Assembly (NCBI GenBank): GCA_038025085.1
Contig: CM076153.1
Span: forward strand, 15,289,001-15,353,000
From: Tetragonia tetragonoides
Lineage: Eukaryota > Streptophyta > Magnoliopsida > Caryophyllales > Aizoaceae
Direction: 5' to 3'
Length of the DNA: 64,000 nucleotides
A program made the position numbers and the translations under genes. Below the pieces are notes generated by a model. The model did no database searches. It was not told the origin of the DNA and saw only the letters and a program-made list of their open reading frames with translations. Below, one piece after another: positions 55,848 to 64,000 of the stretch (the first letter of the stretch is position 1; every line of letters starts with the position of its first letter).

Positions 55848-58800
55848 TGATTCTTGTTAGCTGGAATATTAGAGGGCTTAACAAGCCACATAAGCAAAAG
55901 GAAGTGAGGTCCTTTTTTCTTAAGAATAAAGTGACATTATTTGGGTGTCTTGAAACTCATGTAAAGAAAGAAAAAGTGAAAAAAAGTTGCAGATTTTATT
56001 GCTAAAGGGTAGAATTTTGCAAGCAATCACTCCCATGCTTACAATGGAAGAATCCTGGTTCTTTGGCAAGCTCAATGTCTCTCTCCAGATGTGATTTCTA
56101 CACATAGTCAGTTTATTTTGTGTAAAGTTGTGGATTTACAAACTGACTTTCAAGCTCATGTTGGGTTTATTTATGGGCTTAACACAATTACTGGAAGAAT
56201 GGATCTTTGGGATAAGCTGCAAAAACAGATTGATCTCTTCCTCCCTTGAATTCTTATTGGGGATTATAACACTTTTTTATCAATTGAGGACAAGAAAAAT
56301 GGTGCTCCAGTCCATGTTCATGAAACCAAAGACTTTCAGAATTTCATTGATACTATGGGTTTACAGCAAATGAAAAGCAAAGGATGGACATATTCTTGGT
56401 GCAATAAGCATGAAGCTCGAGTCAGAATATATAGTCATATTGATTAGGAATTAGGTAATAGTGTTTGGATGCAGCAATTTGGTGCTTTGGAGGTTGATTA
56501 CCTTAACCCTCATATTTCAGATCATACACCACTGTACTTATCTACTGAATGTCCCATTTTTCATGGTCCTAAACCTTTTAGGCTTATAAATGTGATGCTG
56601 AAGCAACAAGGTTTTTCTGCTATTGTGCATAGTGTGTGGCAGGAAGAAATCTCTGGTTTTGCCATGTTTCAAATATGGCAAAAACTTAGCAAAATTGCAA
56701 AGTTGGTCTCTGGAATGCAGAGAGATATGACCAAAGTGGATCAGAGACTTATTGAGGCTCAAGTTCAACTTGAAGATGTGCAAAACAGCTTGAAGCATGA
56801 TTTACTCAATCCTCAACTTGTTAATCTTGATAAACAGCTCTGTCAAGATATTGAAAAGTGGTCAAATATTCAAGAAAAAATTGCAAGGCAAAAATCTCGT
56901 GCAACTTGGATCCATGAGGGGGATCAAAAATACCAGATACTTCATGCACAATTAAAAGCTATGAGAGCTACCAATAAAATTGTATCCATTTATACTAAAG
57001 ATGGAACAAAAATCACCTCTTTCCAAGGCATACAGCAAGAATTCCTGAATTTCTTTTAGAATCTCATGGGGGACTTCAGCAACTCAGCTCCCTGCTATTA
57101 ATCTAGATATTTTTAGAGATGGACCAACTCTTAACCTACTGCACCAGCAATAACTTTTAGCTGCAGTTCAGGATGATGAGATCATTCAGGCTTTGAAAGA
57201 GCTTCCTTCTGACAAGGCACCAGGTAAAGATGGATTTCCAGTTGAATTCTTCAATGAATATTGGTCTGTTATTAAAGGTGATATCCTTCTTGCTATAAAA
57301 GATTTTTTTGCAAATGGTAAATTGTTGAAAGCCATTAGCTGTACTACAATTACCCTGGTCCCAAAAGTAAACAAGCCTACTTTTGTCAAAGAATACAGAC
57401 CCATAGCCTGCTGCTCTACACTTTATAAAATTTTTGGTAAAATCCTTACCAACAGATTGAAGAAAGTTGTTGATATTGGGTCCTGCTAAGTCAGCTTTCA
57501 TTGAAGGCAGGAATATTCTTGACAATGTAATCCTCAGTCATGAACTGATTAAGGGGTACACTAGGAAAGGAATTTCTCCTAGATGCATGCTAAATGTTTG
57601 ATGAAAGCCTACGATTCCATTGAATGGGGATTCCTCAAAATGGTCCTTCTTGAATTTGGTTTTCCTTACAGATTTGTTTTATGGGTTATGAGCTGTGTTA
57701 CAAGTGTCAGTTACTCCATCTTGCTTAATGGTGGTCTAACTCCTATTTTTGCTGCAAAGAAGGGTCTCAGACAAGGAGACCCAATGTCCCCTCTTCTCTT
57801 TGTCCTTGCTATGGAATACCTCAATAGATCCCTCAAGCAGCTAAAGAAGAATCCAGACTTTAACTTCCATCTGAAGTGTGGGAAACTTGATATCACTCAT
57901 GTATGCTTTGCTGATGATTTATTATTATTCTGTAAAGGATAGAATTTCCATTAAGCTCATTTTTGAAGCTTTTGAACATTTCTCAAGTGTGTCAAGGCTG
58001 AAAGCTAATGTTGAAAAATATGCTATTTACATTGCTGGAGTTCTTGAGTTTGAAAAGAAACAGATTGTAGAGGACATGAAGTTTATTCTGGGTGACCTCC
58101 CCTTCAAGTACCTTGGTGTTCCCCTCTCTTCTAAAAAATTAACTGTTATGCAATGCAAGCCTCTTGTTGATAAGATAGTAGCTTAGGTGAATTGTTGGAC
58201 AGCCAAGTTCTTGTCTTATGGAGGCAGGCTACAGTTGATCAATAGTGTCATATTTGGACTCCAGACTTATTGGTCCCAAATATTTTTGCTGCCAAAGAAG
58301 GTCATTAAAATGATTGTTGCAGTCTGCAGAACATTCCTTTGGACTGGGCAAGCTTCCACTTCAAAGAAAAGTCTTCTTGCATGGGATAAGATTTGTACCC
58401 CACTCTTGGCTGGTGGCCTAAACGTCCTTGATATTTACAGATGGAATCAAGCTGCTCTCACCAAGCTCTCGTGGGCTATAACTCAGAAAAAAGATCGCTT
58501 ATGAATTTTATGGATTCATACATACTATCTGAAACATGCAAGTGTGTTGGATACTCAAATACCAGCACAAGCTAGCTGGCTAGTGAGGAAAATCATTGAG
58601 AATAGGAAGTGGCTGGGAGATATTAACAGCGCACAACAGCAACTTAATTCATTTGCACAGCAGGGTAAGTTTTTTATCAAGAGAGCTTATGTTTTCCTGA
58701 CTGGCGCCTCTCCTGCTGTTTCCTGGAAGAGACTGATTCTAATGCCAGGGCTGTTTCCAAGACATAAGTTTATTCTTTGGCTAGCTCTCCATGGGCGACT

Positions 58801-59224
58801 GAACACTGCTGTGAGATGTGTTGTATGGGGGTTGCATGTGCCTCTGACCTGCACACTTTGTGACTCAGGAGAGGATGAAGATATGGAACACCTCTTCTTC
58901 AAGTGCTCTTTTTCAAAGAGTATCTGGACCAAGTTACTCAACTGGTATGGTATTGCAAGGCAGCCTGCTGGGTGGAGTACAGAAGTGACCTGGTTTCAGA
59001 AAAAGATCAACAACAGTAAACCTGATTCTTGCATACTGAACTTCCTTTTTGCTGCAGCAGTGTATCATATTTGGAATGCGAGAAACAGACTGCGTTTTAC
59101 ACAAGAAAAAATGACAATCCAGCAAATCTTATTTGTGATTGTTAATGAAGTACATACTAGGGGGGCTGTCTACCCCAAACGGAGGAAAATATTAGAGCGT
59201 CTTAATTGTTATCCTGTCATGTAA
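55848..59224 (+). pseudogene. LINE ORF2, endonuclease-reverse transcriptase, broken
   Basis: An ATG at 55848 opens MILVSWNIRGLNKPHKQKEV, the start of an apurinic-like endonuclease. The endonuclease frame breaks near 56000 and again several times to 56460. Reverse transcriptase blocks follow in shifted frames: DKAPGKDGFPVEFF (57205), RPIACCSTLYKIFGKILTNR, KGLRQGDPMSPLLFVLAMEY and the catalytic FADD at 57907-57918. PFKYLGVPLSSKKL follows. The zf-RVT region (FPRHKFILWLALHGRL, then CTLCDSGEDEDMEHLFFKC) leads to the stop at 59224. No RNase H follows. Confidence 0.9.
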
Positions 59225-59390
59225 AAATAGCGAATTTGATCCTAGGTGCTGTCTAGGTTCTTATTTTGCTCTAGAGTTTACTGTCTTATGATCTGGTTGG
59301 TTAGTCCACACCGCCAGTTGTACGCTCATGTTCACATGGTTAATAAAAACAACTTTTTATTGACCAAAAAAAAATATGATTTGTTTGACT

Positions 59391-59549
59391 CGATACCCAC
59401 ATTACAATTTAAATGCTTTTATTGGGTGAATTTGGAATTACGCTTTTCATGTGTTTTACTAGGAAGTAACCCGTGCTATCAGAGACGGAGCTACTAGAAG
59501 GCTTAAGGTGTCATGTTTTTTGTCATATATACAATTGTGTAGGAGAGTA
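59391..59549. other. intergenic sequence with GGAGCTA phrase
   Basis: agagacggagctactagaagg at about 59481 resembles the terminus of the composite element next to it and may be a third, eroded end. Confidence 0.35.
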
Positions 59550-59555
59550 GAGTAG

Positions 59556-59828
59556 TTAGTGGCGGAGTCAGGAAATTTTTATTAAGGGGAGTAAAATTTT
59601 CCCGTTTTTATTAAAAGTGACATTTATCTCACTAATGAGACAATCTCATATTGAGGAAGGGGATTTGATCCCTTGATCAGGTCGCAAAACAGTACTCACG
59701 CTCCACTCCCACCAGCTGAGCTATGACTAACATATGACATCAATGTACAAGATATAACACATTATCAAGATTTTCTGAATCATGGGGGGACCATAGCCTC
59801 CACTGGTCCCTCCTAGCTCCGCCTCTGA
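59556..59828 (-). mobile_element. TIR element with internal tRNA-like promoter, copy 2
   Basis: Inverted ends TTAGTGGCGGAGtcAGG and CCTagCTCCGCCTCTGA are flanked by GAGTAG (59550-59555 and 59829-59834). Inside, on the minus strand, an A-box-like tagctcagctggtgggag (about 59710-59727) and B-box-like gggatcaaatccc (about 59669-59681) lie at tRNA-like spacing. TIR ends suggest a DNA transposon, whereas pol III boxes suggest a SINE. The same combination occurs at 21221. Confidence 0.6.
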
Positions 59829-59834
59829 GAGTAG

Positions 59835-60197
59835 CATGTGAGAAGAGTAACTCAAGTGGTTATTCGTTCTCCTAACTAGTTATGGTGTGGTCAGCGCATG
59901 ATCTTTAGTTCAACTCCCATTAGCTACTAGTTTTTGGTTTTCTAGTTTGACACAAGGCTTTTCTTCCCCCGAAAATAGACATTTTCTCATTTATGCGACT
60001 CAAAAATTTTGATCTATCTAATTTGGCCCCTCCATCTAATGTCCTGGCTTCGTCCTTGCGTGCTACGCAAGGACAATAAGTTTATTATTATATTTTAATC
60101 TATTTAGATAAATTTTTGGAATTGCTTAAAATTGTACAAAGTAAAAAAGAATAATAAAATGGTGATGGATCAAAATGTTACACGTGTACTTCACTTA
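59835..60197. other. intergenic sequence, second tRNA-like stretch
   Basis: taactcaagtgg (about 59849) and tagttcaactccc (about 59908) have A-box and B-box character on the plus strand, so a SINE remnant is possible. No tail or TSD was found. Confidence 0.3.
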
Positions 60198-60225
60198 CTA
60201 GTTTGTGCCCGCGCAATGCACGAGA
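60198..60225 (-). mobile_element. Helitron-like 3' terminus (minus strand)
   Basis: Read on the minus strand, a hairpin (ctcgtgcattgcgcggg) is followed by cacaaaCTAG and T (plus 60197-60201). The element body would extend to higher coordinates. Its TC start was not found. Confidence 0.45.
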
Positions 60226-61265
60226 ATTTTATTTTCTTGAACTCGATGCACGGGATTTTTACAAATTAAAATAGATAAAAAAAAAAAACTAAAAATCCCA
60301 ATTTTGTGCACAAAATTTAAGCCAATAATTTGTGTTAACATTAAAAACATACAAAATATGTGGTGTTGCTATGCATGAAAATCTTAATACAAATTATAAA
60401 CTGAAATGGAGTACATCATTACCTAAGGCAAGATAGGTAGCTGGTTGTCCATCACACTTGTAATGATTTTCAAATTGTAATTCTCAAGCTCTTAGCAAAA
60501 CGAAACAACATTAAAAGAAAGCGTTTAGAATAATTATACTATTGCTAATCAACTCAAAGTATTACCTAGTTCAAAATAATCTCAATTATTAACATAGATG
60601 TAACATTGAATAATGTTACCTACTCCATTGATCATATATTTCAATTATGGACCCAATTAACATATATTGAATTAATATATGATTAAAAAAATGATAAAAA
60701 TTAAAATTACACTTAATCTTAGCCAAATTGTCAAAAAAAAAAAAAAACGTTTGTTTTAAATTGACCCATGTTTCATTTTGTACATGTTATATGCTTTATT
60801 TCACAATTCATTTTTCGATGATAGATATATCAAATTAAGTGGTGTCCTCCTAAATATTGCATATATTATACTTGGTCATGAAATATTAGTGACTAACTTT
60901 GATTCCAAAAAAAAAAAAAAAAATTGAACTATTTCAGTAGGTAATATATATATATCTCCTATAAAAATATATGTGTTTCGCTTGCCCATAGTCATGCAAA
61001 GAGTCGAAAAATGTATGCTTATTTTAACCCTTGCCTATGTTTTTATATCTCTTGTCAGTCTCATTTTTCACTTCTTTTCTTCGATATGGGACTCCTAATA
61101 TATAAACTAAAAATAATGTTATATCTACACTTTATTATAGCACAACAGTACATGGAAGGGATCTCCTATTGAAAGAAATTTAATATTTGTGTACATTTAA
61201 AAGATTGAACTTCGACATATTTCAAATCCTCTCACTTAGATGTTAGTGATTTTTTTTAGGGGAAA
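60226..61265. other. AT-rich sequence, no gene seen
   Basis: It may be Helitron body. Poly(A) tracts lie at 60733-60747 and 60908-60923. No gene. Confidence 0.4.
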
Positions 61266-61280
61266 AACTATATCAGGGAT

Positions 61281-61809
61281 TTTTTTTGAGGGGAAAAGAA
61301 ATTCCATTAATTGAAAGCCATACGACACTTACAAGAACGATTGAATTCAACAAGAAATAGATCTAAAACATCAGAATACATTCGAATGAAAAAGGTATGT
61401 AGCACTAGAGATTTAACAATTCCGATCGGCTTCCATTTAATCGCTGTTTTCAATATTACAGCCTCTTCGCAGAAGACTATGCTATAGCTTTCAATGCTCC
61501 AATCCGATATCGTAGACCACCTCTTGATAGAATAGATCCGCCAAAGTACCATATGAACAACAAAACAAAAAACTAACAATACTCTCAAAAAGTGAGAGAC
61601 AGCTGAACCCAATGAATAGGACAAACTAACTCTCACAGATGGAGAGACTGATATTATTCGACATCCTAAAACCAAAAAACAGAACAAATGAAATAAAAAG
61701 AATTAGGGCTTACCATTAGCAAAGAATTGCTAATGGTAGCCCCTAAACCAAAAAGCAGCTAGGATTTTTTTGGGAGAAATGAGAGAGAGAAAAAGGAGAA
61801 GCACAGACT
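61281..61809 (-). mobile_element. short poly(A) retroposon copy C
   Basis: The 529-bp minus-strand element is bracketed by a perfect 15-bp duplication AACTATATCAGGGAT (61266-61280 and 61810-61824). Its poly(T) start is followed by gaggggaaaagaaattccat. The middle shares long phrases with copies B and D (for example gatctaaaacatcagaa). The 5' end, on the minus strand, has tctctctc, aaatcctagctgc and a hairpin at about 61705-61744. No known domain. Confidence 0.85.
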
Positions 61810-61942
61810 AACTATATCAGGGATAGTAGTAAAGAAAAGAGTCAAAGTTGCCGAAATGGAAAACCTCACTTCGAAATTAATGTTGGGAGTGGTGAGTTTT
61901 TAATTTGAAAATTTATTATCGTTTTATAAATCTTTATTTTCT

Positions 61943-62043
61943 ATAACGCCCCGGCATAATTAGGTATCTGCTTATACTATTTTATCAGAATCGATCAGGT
62001 AGACACCTGATTATGCCGGGGCGTTACAGAATGGTATTAGATC
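61943..62043 (+). repeat. palindromic Ty3-type LTR relic with primer-binding site
   Basis: The arms AACGCCCCGGCATAAT and ATTATGCCGGGGCGTT extend to about 28 bases each with four mismatches, around a loop of some 30 bases. The right arm ends ..GTTACA at 62028, and tggtattagatc follows at 62032, close to the TGGTATCAGAGC site for initiator tRNA-Met. I read this as an LTR reduced by deletion to its inverted ends, plus the start of the internal region. No second LTR is in the window. Confidence 0.5.
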
Positions 62044-62499
62044 TATTTTAGGCTAGAGATCGGCTCTGTTGCGAGACCTCATTGGTCTTACATTTAATAA
62101 AGTTGAACTGAGATTAGAATTTAAAATATATTAGTAATGAGTGTGAGTGATAGGAAACGGGATTGGTTATTGTTTTGGTCACTACAAGAAAAATGTTATT
62201 TCTCCACACTCAAAAACTAGATTTTCCACGCTTATTAATGTGGAAAAAATCAATGTGGAGATTTTCCACGCTTTTTGGTGTAACATTTACTCACACTTTT
62301 TCCTGTGGGCAATTGTACTTTCTCCACGCTTTTCAGTGTCACCATTTTTGTCATCATTTTCACCTACTTCGATGGCGGGAAAATATTTACTTCGTTCAAA
62401 AGCGTGGAAAAATATAAGTCAAGCTAAAAAAAATATGCTCGCTACTATAGATTATGTATCGCATATAACTTATAAATAAACTTGATTATACTCTGCCAT

Positions 62500-62920
62500 A
62501 AAAAAATGCAAAACACCCCAAAGGACAAACAATCATCTCTCAACCCAAATAAAAAAGCCAACCCAAAAGACCACTAACACAACCTAAATGAAATCCTAAT
62601 AGACAGAGTAGAATAAATAAAAACTGTAATTCTATCAAACTGCAGATTTGTGGAGTTGTTGCGGATCCTTTAATTTCGCTCATTCCAAATCTCGTAAGTT
62701 GTTGCTGAAACAGCTACCCTGCTACCACAATGGGATAAGCTCTCATCAACTGGAACCACTTGAGCTCCTGTCTAAGCCCCATATGTCTGTGAGTAATAAG
62801 ACCAAGCCATTTCAAGATATTAAACCAAATTGCATCAGACAGTGTGCAACAAAAGAGATATCCTGCAGATTTAGATTCATAACAGATATGACAAATGAAA
62901 TGTTGGAATTCCACTTATAG
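62500..62920 (-). pseudogene. LINE ORF2 C-terminal fragment (zf-RVT)
   Basis: On the minus strand CHICYESKSAGYLFCCTL, followed by IWFNILKWLGL, matches the zf-RVT pattern (C..C...E...HLFxxC...IW). TYEIWNERN follows after a frameshift, the block that ends RNase H-lacking LINEs such as 54436-59376. No tail or target duplication was identified. Confidence 0.65.
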
Positions 62921-63289
62921 TTGATCCCCTAACATCCTACATAATCCAAAACTAAACAAGTTCACAAACATGAATTTATTTTCACTTTTTGTTCAATAGG
63001 ATTTTCGCATTGTAGCTTTCAGATAAACACAAGTGAAAAAACTTACTTGCACCGAATCACAGGAGTAGGCTTCAGAGCCTTCGTCCCATTTCTAAAGCAA
63101 CTGTCGTGTTTAAAAATCTGTGTAATGCATTAATGATTCACATTAAATATCAAAATGAACTCACAGTTGGTAAAGTAAAAATAGAACAAAAAAATAAATT
63201 ACATCCAGATAGGAAAAGATGGTTCTTGCCAATTAGGAAATCAAAATGGACTTTCCGGAGCAAGGCAAAACAGCAACGGTAGTTACCTT
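62921..63289. other. sequence within or beyond CACTA element, no gene seen
   Basis: No feature supported. Confidence 0.35.
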
Positions 63290-63480
63290 TTACTGTTTAA
63301 CTACTACTTCTGAATCTCAGTAGTCTTTTCTTGAATTTGCTCATGATCCTTCTCAAATGAAGCAATAGCAGACTCAACCAATTGAATTCCTTCTCAGCAT
63401 CTGCTAATTCCCATATTGCTGTAAGAAGAAGCATTTATACGATACACTTTAAGCAAGAGAAGGCGAAGGAAAAGTGGGAG
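63290..63480 (-). pseudogene. possible captured exon remnant
   Basis: On the minus strand a good splice acceptor (ttcttcttacag, ending about 63424) precedes IWELADAEKE. After a one-base shift, IQLVESAIASFEKDHEQIQE and KTTEIQK with a stop follow. A helical, charged C-terminus is suggested. The protein is not recognised. It could be a host gene fragment carried by the CACTA element, or the end of a host gene broken by a frameshift. Confidence 0.3.
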
Positions 63481-64000
63481 TCTGCAATTTAAACATTAAA
63501 GTGAAATAGCTAACAAAGCCAACAGACCCTACAACCACTGTAGTCTTTTGCACCAACAAAAAAAATTTGGCAGAACTACAGACCTGCTGCACAACAGCAA
63601 TAGCAAGAATGAGTGGCAATCATAACGTCTAGTAAGATTGCTTTGTGATGCAACTGCAACCTAATTGGGAGTTTACAAAAACAATACTAGAAAACTAATC
63701 AGTTCTAAATGACTTAAGAAACAAAGTTAACAAATAAGTATTTAACACCATAACAAACACGCAGAATCTGCTGTTTTTTGCTCAATAATAATCAGGACAT
63801 CTGCAAGCCGCATCAAGAAAGCACTACCAAATCAAATCAAGTGCAGGTCTATAGTGAGTTCTTTATGATCGACCTCAATAAACTGCGAGTCTATAACAAG
63901 TCTATTTTTTTTTCCCCTCCCCCTTTCTCACTCGGTGATGCAGAACCTTCCAGAATAGAGAGCATACACATTGACATCATGGGTGAATATAAGAGTGCCT
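63481..64000. other. sequence to window end, no gene recognised
   Basis: Intron-like text on the minus strand (an acceptor-like ttaaattgcag near 63486) suggests that more of the gene remnant may lie here, but no exon could be assigned. Confidence 0.3.

Larger units (their letters stand above)
54436..59376 (+). mobile_element. full-length L1-type LINE (disabled)
   Basis: The 4.94-kb element is bounded by a perfect 14-bp duplication TGATTTGTTTGACT (54422-54435 and 59377-59390) and ends in an A-rich tail (59366-59374). It has a 5' leader of only about 80 bases, ORF1 (54518-55675) and ORF2 (about 55848-59224) with endonuclease, reverse transcriptase and zf-RVT regions. Unlike the LINE at 7126 it has no RNase H domain. 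Many stops and frameshifts in ORF2 show it cannot move. Confidence 0.92.
62180..64000 (+). mobile_element. CACTA (En/Spm) element, 5' part, runs off window
   Basis: CACTACAAGAAAAATG at 62180 is the canonical CACTA end. It is followed by tightly spaced subterminal repeats of TTTCCACGCTT and related phrases in both orientations (62220-62330, 62400). The 3' end is not present before 64000. A LINE fragment at about 62500-62920 interrupts it. It differs from the CACTA at 7116, whose subterminal phrase is GTGTTGGC, so it belongs to another family. Confidence 0.7.

Noticed and set aside
1..64000. CRISPR-like arrays or bacterial-type operons
   Set aside because: No regularly spaced repeat-spacer structure; the tandem repeats seen are minisatellites and transposon subterminal repeats, and all other signals are those of a plant nucleus.

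Overview
The window is AT-rich nuclear DNA from a flowering plant, most likely a dicot. Evidence for this includes an AP2/ERF transcription factor with a plant-type promoter and intron, plant L1-type LINEs (one with a plant RNase H domain), Copia and Ty3-type LTR debris, CACTA, hAT, PIF/Harbinger and Mutator-like elements, Helitron ends and tRNA-derived SINEs. The species cannot be fixed from the sequence alone. I can support only one host protein-coding gene. It is an ERF-family gene of ABR1/ERF110 type, in two exons (40713-41019 and 47430-48670), split by a 6.4-kb intron full of transposon insertions. Almost everything else is transposon-derived, and many insertions can be dated against each other because their target-site duplications (TSDs) survive.

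Layout. 1-6200: remnants of Ty3-type LTR and leader, with an LTR end and primer-binding site near 3675. 7054-14059: a four-part nest. A tRNA-derived SINE with a 16-bp TSD was split by a CACTA transposon (7116-13893, TSD ACA), which was in turn hit by a 5'-truncated LINE (about 7125-9163) and a Mutator-like element (10005-11223). 14060-17300: Helitron-like ends, short duplications and a GC-richer, possibly organelle-derived patch. 17362-18800: two members of a short poly(A) retroposon family nested one in the other. 19424-20239: Harbinger-type MITEs. 21918-23687: a hAT element that holds two further MITEs. 26531-29959: a Copia element on the minus strand, with reverse transcriptase and RNase H deleted. 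30708-31421: another retroposon copy. 31708-32091: a complete-looking 384-bp Helitron. 34595-35820: a long-TIR foldback element around a small reading frame. 37137-39358: a LINE tail, a palindromic MITE and an intact SINE. 40635-48670: the ERF gene. 50194-52936: a second Mutator-like element of the family seen at 10005. 54436-59376: a full-length but disabled LINE. 59556-64000: a TIR element with a tRNA-like core, a Helitron end, a fourth retroposon copy, an LTR relic, and the start of a second CACTA element that runs off the window.

There is no operon-like logic here. The relationships are those of insertion and decay: DNA transposons and retroposons have used older transposons as landing sites, and the ERF gene has tolerated insertions in its intron. 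The observations most worth following are the retroposon family with a hairpin conserved in shape but not in sequence, the TIR element with an internal pol III-like promoter, the Mutator-like family with an iterated internal motif, and the ERF protein with six tandem 44-48-residue repeats and an altered DNA-contact surface.
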